A stretch of DNA of 64,000 bases from Dehalococcoidia bacterium (GCA_022824185.1 JAJEAU010000002.1:1-64000), one strand, 5' to 3'; counted from the first letter of the stretch, positions 1-9,173 are shown. Numbers and translations are program-made. Notes: generated from the sequence alone by a model not told the origin.

Positions 1-252
1 GAAGCGGACAAGCCGGACAGGCTGCCTCCACTTCGAACCGTCCGACCGATAAGACCGGAAGGGACAAGCAAGGCGATCGCGGCAGGGAGAGACCCGAGCG
101 AGGCCCCCGGCAAAATCAGAAATCCGAAAAATTTCGGAAAAAGGAAAAGGGGTCAAAACCCCCGATTAAACGCGTCCGCAACAAAACACACAACAAACGC
201 CATTCCCAGTAACATCGCCTTCATACAAACTCTCCAACTTGGAGGCACCAAA
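1..252. other. Upstream region of the first dehydrogenase, no gene recognised
   Basis: No gene is recognised in this edge segment. One forward frame stays open from base 1 into the dehydrogenase, but its Pro/Lys/Asn-rich translation resembles no family known to me. Two small hairpins are visible: CCGAAA/TTTCGG at 124-137 and GGGGT/ACCCC at 149-162. Read on the minus strand, the second is followed by a T-rich run (148-138), so it could terminate a minus-strand transcript, but no minus-strand gene is seen here. Bases 1-115 are purine-rich and could be the end of a structured RNA; I cannot identify one. A strong ribosome-binding site (TTGGAGG) at about 238-244 serves the gene starting at 253. 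Confidence 0.3.
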
Positions 253-1260
253 ATGAAAGCAATGACCTGGCACGGCGGAGCACACTTCACCCTCGACGAC
301 GTCCCAGACCCCGATCCCACGCCCGGCTTCGTCGTCGTCAAAGTCGACACCACCGGCATCTGCGGCACCGACGTCCACATCACCCAAGGCCTCTTCCCCC
401 AAGAACCGCCCAAAATCCTCGGACACGAAGGATCCGGAACAATCGTCGCCGTCGGCGAAGGCGTCTCCTCCGAGCGCATCGGCCAGCGCGTCGTCATGAA
501 CCACACCTCCCACTGCTACGAGTGCTGGACCTGCCAAAACTGGAACGTCTCTCGCTGCGAGGTCGCCGACGCTTCCACGAACGGCTTCTACGCCGAATAC
601 GTCGCCCTCGACTCCCGAGCAGCCCTAGAACTGCCCGAAGACCTCGACATCGAAACCGCAGCGCTCACCGAACCCGCATCCTGCTGCCTATCCGGCGTCG
701 AAATGCTCGACATCCCATACCGCGCAACAGGACTCGTAATCGGCGCAGGAATCATGGGACTCTTCACCGCCGCGTTTCTCAAATCCCACGGCGTCGAAAC
801 CCTCGTCGTATCCGAACCCGTCACAGTCCGACGTGAAATGGCAAAACAATTCGGTGCCGACATACTCCACGACCCCAACGACATCCCACTCTCAGAAGTC
901 ATCGCCGACATCACCGACCAAGGCAAAGGCTTCGACGTCACCGCCGAAGCCGTCGGAAAACCCGAACTCGTCGCCACCTGCATCAACTCCACCAAACCCC
1001 GCGGCCAGACCCTAATGATCGGCGTCTGTCCCGAAGGCTCCCCGCTACCCGTCGACCTCTACGACATGCACTTCCGAGAAATCAAACTAGTCGGAGCATT
1101 CGGCCGCGGCAACGTCTTCCACCGCGTCCCAACCGAACTCACCAAACTAAACCTCAAAAACGTAATCTCCGGCCGCTACCCCTTAACCGACCTCCCCGAA
1201 GCCATCACCGCCTCAGCCGAAGGCCTAGGCGTCAAATTCGCCATCAAACCAAACGACTAA
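253..1260 (+). CDS. Zinc-dependent alcohol/polyol dehydrogenase (MDR family), copy 1
   Basis: A 335-residue medium-chain dehydrogenase, expected to oxidise a secondary alcohol or polyol with NAD(P)+ in the cytoplasm. The N-terminal GroES-like domain carries the catalytic zinc ligands Cys37 (GICGTD) and His58-Glu59 (LGHE). The structural zinc lobe has Cys88, 91, 94 and 102 (C-x2-C-x2-C-x7-C). A Rossmann nucleotide-binding segment (VIGAGIMG) lies in the second half. Length is normal for threonine/sorbitol dehydrogenase-like members. The start is set by TTGGAGG 7 bases upstream. A close paralogue lies at 1741-2748, and each copy is followed by a convergent HEPN-like gene. The coding strand is strongly C-rich. 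Substrate is unknown; the nearby FGGY kinase makes a sugar or polyol plausible. Confidence 0.9.
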   Translation: MKAMTWHGGAHFTLDDVPDPDPTPGFVVVKVDTTGICGTDVHITQGLFPQEPPKILGHEGSGTIVAVGEGVSSERIGQRVVMNHTSHCYECWTCQNWNVSRCEVADASTNGFYAEYVALDSRAALELPEDLDIETAALTEPASCCLSGVEMLDIPYRATGLVIGAGIMGLFTAAFLKSHGVETLVVSEPVTVRREMAKQFGADILHDPNDIPLSEVIADITDQGKGFDVTAEAVGKPELVATCINSTKPRGQTLMIGVCPEGSPLPVDLYDMHFREIKLVGAFGRGNVFHRVPTELTKLNLKNVISGRYPLTDLPEAITASAEGLGVKFAIKPND

Positions 1261-1262
1261 CC

Positions 1263-1622
1263 CTACGACTGGTCCGCGATCTCCAACATCTTGGATACAA
1301 ATCTGTGCACCTTCGGACGATCTGCCAAGAACTCGTAATCATCCATCGTGCCGTTGTAGAAGTTGGAATGAAAGTATCTTGCAATCGCGAAACCGGCGGC
1401 GATTTCGGGTTCATCGCGTTCTGCCGAAAACTGCTCAACCGCCTGCACCATCGACCGATGCGATTTCGCCTCCATACCCCTCCGCTTCATCTCCGCGATC
1501 ACCACATGGGACGCCGCTCCCCACAACTTCTCCGAAGCCTGAAGCATGTCCCCCGCATCATACTCACGATCGGCATCGTCCAAAAACTTCTGAGCCGTTT
1601 CAACGTGTTCAGCAGTCAGCAT
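1263..1622 (-). CDS. PaREP1/HEPN-like small protein, copy 1
   Basis: A 119-residue all-helical protein of the PaREP1/HEPN type. The N-terminal helix pair contains the typical ASEKLWGAA segment (about residues 29-37). An R-x6-H motif follows (Arg48 to His55), matching the Rx4-6H motif that is the active site in HEPN ribonucleases. It is convergent with the dehydrogenase, with only 2 bases between the two stop codons, and is paralogous to the genes at 2756-3121 and 36991-37341. No nucleotidyltransferase (MNT) partner gene is next to it, so the usual HEPN-MNT toxin pairing is not seen. Whether it is an active RNase is inference; PaREP1 proteins have no settled function. Confidence 0.72.
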   Translation of the reverse strand: MLTAEHVETAQKFLDDADREYDAGDMLQASEKLWGAASHVVIAEMKRRGMEAKSHRSMVQAVEQFSAERDEPEIAAGFAIARYFHSNFYNGTMDDYEFLADRPKVHRFVSKMLEIADQS

Positions 1623-1740
1623 AATCTCACCATCAATTCAACGCAATTCGTCGTCGTTTCTCACTTTAACACGCACCTCTGCCACCGAAACCAAGTCAAT
1701 TTGTTCGCGTCACAAACCACCAATCCCTAGGACCCAAACC

Positions 1741-2748
1741 ATGAAGGCACAAACCTGGCACGGCGGAGCAAACTTCACCCTCGACGAAATCCCCAAACCC
1801 GAACCTTCACCCGGATACGTACTCATCGAAATCGACACCACCGGCATCTGCGGCACCGACGTCCACGTCACCCAGGGCCTTTTCCCCAAAGACCCGCCGC
1901 AGATCCTCGGCCACGAATCATCCGGCACCATCGTCGACGTCGGCGCTGGCGTCTCCGAAGATCGCATCGGCCAGCGCGTCTGCATCAACCACCCGAACTC
2001 GTGCTACGAGTGTTGGTCGTGCCGCAACTGGAGCATCTGTCGCTGCGAAAACCAATCCGGACCAACCAATGGCTATTTCGCCGAATTCACCGCCGTCCCA
2101 TCCCGCGCCGCCGTCGAGATACCCGAAGCCCTCGACGTGGAAACCGCAGCCCTCACCGAACCTGCCGCCTGCTGCCTCTCCGGCGTCGAAATGCTCGACA
2201 TCCCATACCGCGCCACTGGACTCGTAATCGGCGCAGGCATCATGGGACTCTTCACCGCCGCATTCCTCAAATCCCACGGCGTCGAAACCCTCGTCGTATC
2301 CGAACCCGTCCCAGTCCGGCGTGAAATGGCTAAACAATTCGGTGCCGACATCCTCCACGATCCCAACGACATCCCCCTCTCAGATGTCATCGCCGAAGTC
2401 ACGGACGACGGCCGAGGTTTCGAAGTCACCGCCGAGGCCGTCGGCAAACCCGAACTCGTCGCCACCTGCATCAACTCCACCAAACCACGCGGCCAAACCC
2501 TGATGATCGGCGTCAGCCCGGAAGGATCACCACTCCCCGTAGACCTCTACGACATGCACTACCGGGAAATAAAACTCGTCGGCGCTTTCCGACAAGGAGA
2601 CGTTACCCACCGCGTCCCGGACGAACTAGCAAAACTCAACCTCAACAACGTCATCTCAGGCCGATACTCCCTAGCCGACCTCCCCGAAGCAATCACCGCT
2701 TCCGCAGAAGGCCTAGGCGTCAAGTTCGTCATCAAACCCAACGACTAA
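1741..2748 (+). CDS. Zinc-dependent alcohol/polyol dehydrogenase (MDR family), copy 2
   Basis: A second 335-residue medium-chain dehydrogenase with the same architecture as copy 1: catalytic GICGTD and LGHE, structural zinc lobe C-x2-C-x2-C-x7-C (CYECWSC onward), then a Rossmann domain. Similarity to copy 1 is uneven. The first 140 residues differ at many positions. The remainder, from the CCLSGVEMLDIPYRATG segment onward, is nearly identical in protein and largely in DNA, which suggests gene conversion after duplication. The divergent catalytic half could give different substrate preference. No strong Shine-Dalgarno sequence precedes the ATG; the start is set by alignment with copy 1. It is followed by a convergent HEPN-like gene 7 bases downstream. 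Confidence 0.9.
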   Translation: MKAQTWHGGANFTLDEIPKPEPSPGYVLIEIDTTGICGTDVHVTQGLFPKDPPQILGHESSGTIVDVGAGVSEDRIGQRVCINHPNSCYECWSCRNWSICRCENQSGPTNGYFAEFTAVPSRAAVEIPEALDVETAALTEPAACCLSGVEMLDIPYRATGLVIGAGIMGLFTAAFLKSHGVETLVVSEPVPVRREMAKQFGADILHDPNDIPLSDVIAEVTDDGRGFEVTAEAVGKPELVATCINSTKPRGQTLMIGVSPEGSPLPVDLYDMHYREIKLVGAFRQGDVTHRVPDELAKLNLNNVISGRYSLADLPEAITASAEGLGVKFVIKPND

Positions 2749-2755
2749 ATGTCGT

Positions 2756-3121
2756 TTAGTTGTCAGCATAATCAGTAAGTTCCAGCATCCGCGTAACAAA
2801 TCGTTGAACGCGAGGTCGATCAAACTCAAATTCGTCGTCGGTCATGAAACCGTTGTAAAAGTTCTGATGGAAAAGTCGCGCGGCGTAAAAACCCGCGACA
2901 ATCTCAGGTTCGTCGAATTCATCGGCGAACTGGTCCACGGCTTGCACCATCGCCCGATGCGATTGCGCCCTGATCCCCCGACGCTTCATCTCGGCGATCA
3001 CCGCGTGCGAAGCTGCACCCCATAGCTTCTCGGAAGCCTGCAAAACGTCGCCAGCATCGTACTCACGATCGGCATCGTCTAGAAACTTCTGAGCCGTCTC
3101 AATGTGTTCATCAACCAACAT
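2756..3121 (-). CDS. PaREP1/HEPN-like small protein, copy 2
   Basis: A 121-residue paralogue of the protein at 1263-1622, with identical core segments (AQKFLDDADREYDAGD and ASEKLWGAASH). The R-x6-H motif sits at the same positions (Arg48, His55). The C-terminal third diverges (YNGFMTDDEFEFDRP). Like copy 1 it converges on a dehydrogenase gene, so the pair was duplicated as one unit. I assign it to PaREP1/HEPN by the helical pattern and motif. RNase activity and any partner are unproven. Confidence 0.7.
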   Translation of the reverse strand: MLVDEHIETAQKFLDDADREYDAGDVLQASEKLWGAASHAVIAEMKRRGIRAQSHRAMVQAVDQFADEFDEPEIVAGFYAARLFHQNFYNGFMTDDEFEFDRPRVQRFVTRMLELTDYADN

Positions 3122-3179
3122 AATGAGTCTTCATACCTCTTACTACTCGTCATCCGACTCCTCAATTAAACACCAACCA

Positions 3180-4814
3180 TCACCCGCCATACAACTCCGT
3201 CCCACGATGAAAAGCAAACCAACCGAACCAGAATGAGACATTCGAAGGCACGACGCTCAACACCCTATCCGAATCCGAAGCATCCACCAACCTCTCCCTA
3301 GAAACCTCCCACACCGTGCCGTCCTGATCGACAACCTCAGCCGGATACCCCGCAGCTGAACCATCATCCAGAAGTTCGAACTCCAAGCCGTCCGGGTTCT
3401 CATAGATATGAGCATCCGAAGACGTCCCCGAAGCGATCACCACAACATCCAACTCGCCGATCCTGTCGTGCACGATCCGTTCCTCTCGCAGAACCTCGAT
3501 CGGATAGGCTTTATCGACTCCTGCCACGGTCAAACCAAGCACCTCCGCTTTCGGAAGCAGTGCATCGTCTCGGTGCGAGATCGGGAACATCGAGTCCGGG
3601 TTCGCCCGGTAGTCGTAGTAGATCGCCCGCTCCTCATCCTCGTGCAGATAGTTCCAAGGCGGATAGATCGCGCCCTCCCGCGTCAACACCGTCGTATCCG
3701 GATGTTCGGCAACCCAATCCGCCCAAGATGTCCGAGACGTCGGGAAATACGTCAGCTCAACATCGCTGCCGACCAGCTCCCCGATGATCGGTTCGCCCGT
3801 GAACTGGTGCCAAAGAGTTCGCGTCGCACGGTCGTACATCACCTTGTTGCTTCGGAACAAGAACCCCGAAGTGCCGAACGTTGTCGGCTCCCCGTTGATG
3901 ATGGCGCGATACCCGATCGCGCTGTTGCAAAGCGTTCACCAGGTGAGCGATAACGGCTCACCTCCCAGAACATCGTTCACCAACTCATGGGCATTCACGA
4001 TACGCAGCGGATACGCCCTGTGTTCCCCGTTGATCGACACGCCGATCACTCGATCATCATCCTCCAAGTAATCCGCCAATGGATCATCCGCTGGAGCGTG
4101 ACCAGGATTCTCCAACGGCGGAATCCCGTCGGGAACAACACCTCCCCACTCAAGCTCCGTCAAATCGATCGCCGATTCCCCTCTCAACGCCGGGGTCAAA
4201 AATGCCCCGAAACGACCGTCGATTTGACGCAGATAGTTGATCTTCCACAACTCATACTCGTCCGGAACCGGATATGCATCGCCTTGACGACCGATCCATT
4301 CGGACCACCATTTCCAATCGTCACCAACCGCCGTCTCGCCCGTCAACACATGAAGCGTCTCGACCGCGGCATCGATGATGTCGGTAGACAGCAGATACCG
4401 AAGCGACTCGATGATCACTCGGACCTGCGACGTGTCGTTCTCTTCCCTTATCCGACCCAAAATCCGCAGCGTTCGGTCGTTCAACGGACCAAACCCTGGC
4501 GAAAGCTCAAATCCCGCAAACACGATATACATCGCACTGTTGGGGTTGTACGGAGCCGGTGTCGATGTAGGTCTGACCGTCGGGCTGGCCGTCGGGCTAG
4601 TTGGCGCCTTCGGGCTGGCCGTCGGAGTAGTTGGCGCCTTCGGACCTTTGACCGAGGCCAAATCAGTCGGCCCTGTCAACGCGGGCGTCGGCCTCACCAC
4701 GGTCTCTTCCTCAGGACGATTCGTCAGCCAATTCATCGCCGACCACAAGAAAACCGCCAACACAAACAATGCCGTCAGCATCGCGAATATCGAGGTTATG
4801 TTCTTGACGTTCAT
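3180..4814 (-). CDS. DUF3179 membrane-anchored protein, probable selenoprotein with in-frame TGA
   Basis: Reading through a single TGA at 3936-3938 gives one 544-residue protein. The parts before and after it are in the same frame and are consecutive pieces of one DUF3179 protein. The order is a membrane anchor (about residues 7-30), a Pro/Thr/Ser linker with SPTASPT-type repeats (about 45-85), then the conserved domain. The TGA is residue 293 in the context LTW-[TGA]-TLCNSAIGY. As I know the family, this position is the first Cys of a CPLC-type motif, so translation as selenocysteine gives a U-x-x-C redox-like pair. A perfect hairpin lies just downstream (separate entry). The gene overlaps the upstream kinase by ATGA at 4811-4814. 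The biochemical role of DUF3179 is unknown. The alternative is a nonsense mutation, but the reading frame stays intact and conserved for 251 residues beyond the TGA. Confidence 0.8.
3904..3922 (-). promoter_or_regulatory. Candidate bacterial SECIS element
   Basis: Thirteen bases after the in-frame TGA (3936-3938) lies a perfect 7-bp stem: GCGCGAT (3922-3916), loop CGGGT (3915-3911), ATCGCGC (3910-3904). There are 20 bases between the TGA and the apical loop, and G is the second loop base. Both properties fit the bacterial SECIS pattern as I know it: loop 16-37 nt from UGA, with a G among the first two loop bases. The SelB-binding role is inferred. The hairpin also encodes part of the conserved domain, so some pairing could be coincidental. 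Confidence 0.65.
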
Positions 4815-6319
4815 CGTTCGAGCGCCCGACTTGCGGCACCGATGTCAGGATACACTCCCACCGCTACGGCACCCGTCAACGCCGCCCCGACCGCAGCCTC
4901 CTCAGTCACCCGACCAATCGCAACCGATCTCCCGAATGCCTCCTCCATACACTGTCTGAGCACCGGGTTCAACCTCAATCCATTACCTGACCCGACCAGC
5001 TTCGCACGCGTCCCAGCACCAAGCTCCACCGTACTCCGGTAAGACGCAGCCAACTCACCCGCCATCGATCGAAACACCGCCAGCGCCATCGATCCCGGCG
5101 AAAAGTTCCCGGGCGTAACACCCGAGAACACACCACGCGCCCTCGGATCTTCCCGCGATCCCGTGAATAGGGCAGAAGCAGTCATCACATCAGCATTTTC
5201 ATCAATCAAAACGTCACCAGCAAGTTCAACGAGCCGTCCATACACCCTGTCTTCATCTACGTCTTCAATGCCAAAAACGTTCTGCGCGGTCCTTACATAG
5301 AAATCCTTCAGCGTCCTGAAAGTCCGCCCTCCGACGACACCTACACCCGCCAACAAATGACCACGCTCGATATGCGGCCGCAACTCAAGCCAACCGTGAT
5401 CAATCGAACCATCCTCAGACCGCCGACGCAGTCTCGAGAGATCATCGACGTACACCGTAGCCTGCCCACCAGTGCCAACGTTGACAGCCACCGTTTCGTC
5501 CGCATTCGTCACCGCACCGACGAACGCGCATTGATGATCGCCAGATGGAACCGAAACCGGAATCCCACTCCCGATGCCGATAGCCTCGCTGACATCCTCG
5601 CTCAATCCGCCGATCACCGTGCAGGAGTCGACGACATCAGGTAACAGCCCGCGATCGATGCCCAACGCATCGACCAAATCTGCGTTCCACTGCCGCCTCG
5701 GCACGTCGAAAACTCCCCAACCAGCAGCGTCGGTGGCATCCGTAACAGGCCGACGCGATCCAACCAGTCGATGAGCCAAAAACTCTGGCGCTGTGATCGC
5801 ACTTGCAACACCAGTCGGCATCATGCCCATCGCATCCAGCCAAAACAGCGTGGGCGCTGTGTAACCAGTCACTATCGGACAACCCGCATCAGGAAACGAC
5901 GGCAATCCCTCACCTACTCTGACAGCCCCACCGACATCCGCCATCGCATCCAAGAAATCGCCATCAGCACCAGCAACACGATCCTTGCACCGTTGATCCT
6001 GCCACGCAATGAATGGCCCAACCGGATCACCTTCCGTATCCAACAGTTGGCAACCCTGCTGCTGACCGGTGATGCCAATCGCCACAACGTCGTCGTCACC
6101 AATCCTTGTGCATAGATCCCCTGCAACGGCGATGCAACGCGAAACCATCGCGTCAAGATCCCATTCCGATCTACCCACCGCACGATCGGCAGACGAAGTC
6201 GTCTCCGCATCGTTCGGCATCGAGTGTGACGCCACAAAACGAGCGTTGTCCCCATCGACTCTGACAGCGACTACCGTGATGGACGTGGAACCGAGGTCTA
6301 TCCCCAGAGCAACAGTCAT
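4811..6319 (-). CDS. FGGY-family carbohydrate kinase
   Basis: A 502-residue sugar kinase of the FGGY family (ribulokinase/xylulokinase/sedoheptulokinase relatives), which phosphorylates a ketose or polyol with ATP. It has the N-terminal phosphate-1 motif GIDLGSTS, the GITGQQQG and IAWQDQR segments of the sugar-binding domain, the GDHQCAF and NVGTGGQATV region of the second actin-like domain, and a C-terminal LVGSGNGLRLNP motif. The GYTAPTLFWLD and GDHQC segments look closest to sedoheptulokinase-like members, but I would not name the substrate. The stop codon overlaps the DUF3179 start (ATGA), so the two are co-transcribed and probably translationally coupled. Confidence 0.87.
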   Translation of the reverse strand: MTVALGIDLGSTSITVVAVRVDGDNARFVASHSMPNDAETTSSADRAVGRSEWDLDAMVSRCIAVAGDLCTRIGDDDVVAIGITGQQQGCQLLDTEGDPVGPFIAWQDQRCKDRVAGADGDFLDAMADVGGAVRVGEGLPSFPDAGCPIVTGYTAPTLFWLDAMGMMPTGVASAITAPEFLAHRLVGSRRPVTDATDAAGWGVFDVPRRQWNADLVDALGIDRGLLPDVVDSCTVIGGLSEDVSEAIGIGSGIPVSVPSGDHQCAFVGAVTNADETVAVNVGTGGQATVYVDDLSRLRRRSEDGSIDHGWLELRPHIERGHLLAGVGVVGGRTFRTLKDFYVRTAQNVFGIEDVDEDRVYGRLVELAGDVLIDENADVMTASALFTGSREDPRARGVFSGVTPGNFSPGSMALAVFRSMAGELAASYRSTVELGAGTRAKLVGSGNGLRLNPVLRQCMEEAFGRSVAIGRVTEEAAVGAALTGAVAVGVYPDIGAASRALER

Positions 6320-6420
6320 GGCGAAAGTCTACCCGCCGAAACCTCGGGACTTCAGATCAAGCGAAACCAGACCAAACGGCATCCCATGCGGATCGCAATA
6401 GACGCGGACAGAGGGACGAC

Positions 6421-6672
6421 CTAGCCGTAGTTGCAGCCGATGCCCTTGTACCCGATCTCGACTTCACCATCGGCGGTCACGAGCACCGGGGTAATTCGAT
6501 CTCCGCCGGACAGTCGCTCCACCTCGTCCCACATCTCCGGCTGCTTCGATACATCGATCTCTTCGAATGCGACGTGCTTCTGTTGAAGTTCTGACTTGAG
6601 CATGTCGCAATACCCACACGTTGGATGTGTGTAAACGACGGCGACGTCGCGTGCTGGCTCTTTGGTTGGCAT
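6421..6672 (-). CDS. Glutaredoxin-like thiol protein
   Basis: An 83-residue thioredoxin-fold protein with a CGYC active site in the usual place near the N terminus (THPTCGYCDMLK) and a TPVL-type cis-proline segment. It resembles mycoredoxin/NrdH-type glutaredoxins that reduce mixed disulfides in the cytoplasm. The frame is open to an ATG at 6720 (99 residues), but the fold begins at the chosen ATG. Neither start has a good Shine-Dalgarno sequence. A TATAAT box on the minus strand (6684-6679) lies 6 bases before the chosen ATG, which could give a leaderless transcript, although I see no good -35. It lies just downstream of the copper ATPase and may share its transcript. A role in copper or thiol stress is inference. 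Confidence 0.75.
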   Translation of the reverse strand: MPTKEPARDVAVVYTHPTCGYCDMLKSELQQKHVAFEEIDVSKQPEMWDEVERLSGGDRITPVLVTADGEVEIGYKGIGCNYG

Positions 6673-6729
6673 GGTGCGATTATAAACCGCTGCCTCAACC
6701 ATTTCTTGTTGGGCCTTCATCTTGGGACA

Positions 6730-9078
6730 TCATCCGCTACGCCGTAGCTTGAGGGCATTCAACGACACCGACAAAGACGATATCGCCATCGCCGCTGCAG
6801 CCGCGACCGGACTCATGAATCCGCTTTCGCTGATGATGAAACGAAGATATTCCGGCGGCGGCGAGTCGGCAAAGACCGGATGAAGAACTCCGGCGGCAAC
6901 TGGAATCAACAAGACGTTGTAAGCGAATGCCCAGAACAGGTTCTGCCTTATCACTCGAACCGTCGATCGACTGATAGCGACTAACCGGGGAACCGCAGCC
7001 GGTTCATTGTTCACCAACGTCACATCGGCGGCCTCAATCGCGATATCCGTCCCACTCGCCATCGCAACGCCGACGTGCGCGGTCGCCAGCGCCGGACCAT
7101 CGTTGATGCCATCACCGATCATCGCCACCTTTTTGCCCTGAGTCGTCAGATACTCCACCTTCTCGGCTTTTTGAGATGGCAACACCTCCGCATCGACGTG
7201 ATCGATGCCAACTCCCTCCGCGACGACTGCTGCGACCGGACGCCTATCCCCAGTGATCAATCGAGCCTCAATCCCCATGCGACGAATCGACTCGACTGCG
7301 CGTTGTGCGTCAGGCCTTACGGTGTCGGCCAGCCCGATGGCGGCAACCACGTCGCCGTTGATCGACACTGCCACAGGCGTCTGTGCACTAGCTTCGATCT
7401 CATCCACAGCAGCGGTCATCTCGACGTGCTCCTCCATAGAAATCGCTGACGGATTCATCACTGCAACCACCGAGCCATCAACCCTTGCGTACACCCCTTT
7501 ACCCGTTATCGTCTGAAAACCCTCAGCTTCGGGCAGCGCGATACCGCGTTCCCGCGCGTGGTTGACGATAGCAATCGCGACCGGGTGCTCAGAATAGACC
7601 TCGACTCCCGCTGCCAATCCCAATACGTCATCCGTCGTCAATCCTGATTCAGGATCAACGCGCAGCGAAACCACCGTCGGACGCCCAGACGTCAAAGTCC
7701 CCGTCTTATCGAACGCAACCGTATCCACAGCCGCCGTTCTCTCAAGCGTCGTGGCGTTTTTGATCAAGATTCCATACTCGGCGGCACGGCCAATCCCGGC
7801 CACGACAGCCGTCGGCGTAGCCAACCCCAATGCACAGGGGCACGCGATCACAAACACCGTCACAGAAATCAGCAATGCGTTGGGCAATGACGGATCAGGA
7901 GCCGCAAACAACCAGAAAACGAAAGACGCTAACCCGACCAACAAAACCGCTGGCACGAACTTCGCCGTCACCCGATCTACGAATCTCTCGATCGGTGCTC
8001 GACTGGACTGCGCCCGTTCAACTTGGCTGATGATCTGAGAAAGCAGCGTTCGCTCTCCCGTCGTTGCCACCCTCGCCTTGCAGACCGATGTGAGGTTCAG
8101 CGTCCCGGCGAAAACCGAATCGCCTCGCTTCTTGACGACCGGCATGCTCTCGCCGGTCAGCATCGATTCGTCGACCTCCGCGTTCTCATCCAATAACCGA
8201 GCGTCGGCCGGTACACGTTCGCCTTCCCTAACGATGACTGTCTCGCCTATCCCGATGTCATCTATCGCGACCTCGATCGCCTCACCGTCTCGTTCCACCA
8301 GCGCCATCCGCGGTTGCAACGCGATCAGCATCCGAACCGCTTCCGAGGCCCGCACCCTCGTTCTGCCTTCCAGCCATCTACCCATCGATACCAATCCGAT
8401 AATCGCGGCAGGCACCTCGAAATACGTTCCGGTGTGATGCTCAGGTACAACGAAACTTGCGGCATCCGACCACAAGGTCGAATCCCCAAGCACCAGTTGT
8501 GTGACGGTGACAAATGCGCTGTAAGCGAACGCAACCGAAGTTCCAACGACAACCAGCGAATTCATATTGGATGTCTTGCGTTTGGCCGCCGCCCACGCAG
8601 AGCGATAGAACGGTGCCGCCACCTTGACTTGAACGGGGATCGCCAGGATCAGGAACAGAAGATTCAACGCGTACGCGGGCACGTCAGGCGCGACGAAGGG
8701 CCTGATCGCAGTTAGCCCCATGATCAGTGCCGCGACCGACACGCTGACGATAGCGTTGTTTCGGATGCCGATCAGCTCTAATCGTTGAGCCGCAAATCGA
8801 TCATCTGCCGAACTTCCGGCGTCTGCACCCGCGACACCTTCGAGCGTCTGTACGACCGAATAGCCGGCATCCGAAACCGCTGTCGAGATCGCATCGAACA
8901 GTTCACCTTCGATCCCCGGGCTAGTTTCACCTGCAGGCGAGTAGCCGACATTCGCCGAATTGGTCGCAAGTGAAACCTCTGCCGAATCCACTCCCGGCAC
9001 CGACGATATCGCCTGCGTTACATGCGAGACACAAGCGGCGCAGGTCATTCCGCGAATCTGAATGGTTTTGGTGACCAT
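6730..9078 (-). CDS. copA: Copper-translocating P1B-type ATPase
   Basis: A 782-residue heavy-metal P-type ATPase that exports Cu+ (possibly Ag+) across the inner membrane. One N-terminal heavy-metal-associated domain carries GMTCAAC. The actuator domain has TGES (LTGESMPV). The transmembrane metal site is CPC (IACPCALGLATPTA). The phosphorylation site is DKTGT, followed by the SEHP motif and the hinge GDGINDGPA. Length is typical of bacterial CopA with a single metal-binding domain. It is divergent from the exporter at 9174 across 95 bases and has the glutaredoxin-like gene immediately downstream. I saw no clear CueR-type operator in the 95-base gap. Confidence 0.92.
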   Translation of the reverse strand: MVTKTIQIRGMTCAACVSHVTQAISSVPGVDSAEVSLATNSANVGYSPAGETSPGIEGELFDAISTAVSDAGYSVVQTLEGVAGADAGSSADDRFAAQRLELIGIRNNAIVSVSVAALIMGLTAIRPFVAPDVPAYALNLLFLILAIPVQVKVAAPFYRSAWAAAKRKTSNMNSLVVVGTSVAFAYSAFVTVTQLVLGDSTLWSDAASFVVPEHHTGTYFEVPAAIIGLVSMGRWLEGRTRVRASEAVRMLIALQPRMALVERDGEAIEVAIDDIGIGETVIVREGERVPADARLLDENAEVDESMLTGESMPVVKKRGDSVFAGTLNLTSVCKARVATTGERTLLSQIISQVERAQSSRAPIERFVDRVTAKFVPAVLLVGLASFVFWLFAAPDPSLPNALLISVTVFVIACPCALGLATPTAVVAGIGRAAEYGILIKNATTLERTAAVDTVAFDKTGTLTSGRPTVVSLRVDPESGLTTDDVLGLAAGVEVYSEHPVAIAIVNHARERGIALPEAEGFQTITGKGVYARVDGSVVAVMNPSAISMEEHVEMTAAVDEIEASAQTPVAVSINGDVVAAIGLADTVRPDAQRAVESIRRMGIEARLITGDRRPVAAVVAEGVGIDHVDAEVLPSQKAEKVEYLTTQGKKVAMIGDGINDGPALATAHVGVAMASGTDIAIEAADVTLVNNEPAAVPRLVAISRSTVRVIRQNLFWAFAYNVLLIPVAAGVLHPVFADSPPPEYLRFIISESGFMSPVAAAAAMAISSLSVSLNALKLRRSG

Positions 9079-9173
9079 CTAATGCGGCCCTTAGTCGTTG
9101 ATTACCCCGCCAAACCGTTGCCGATGCAGGTAGTTTAAGGTTATCCCCCAACCGCGTCAGCGTTTGGACAACT

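Noticed and set aside
3180-3860. A separate 226-residue gene downstream of a shorter DUF3179 gene
   Set aside because: It is in the same frame as the upstream part, separated only by one TGA and 25 conserved codons, and begins in the middle of the domain. It is one gene.
3987-5042. A 351-codon plus-strand frame
   Set aside because: Arg/Pro-rich translation antisense to the DUF3179 and kinase genes, no family resemblance; a by-product of codon bias.
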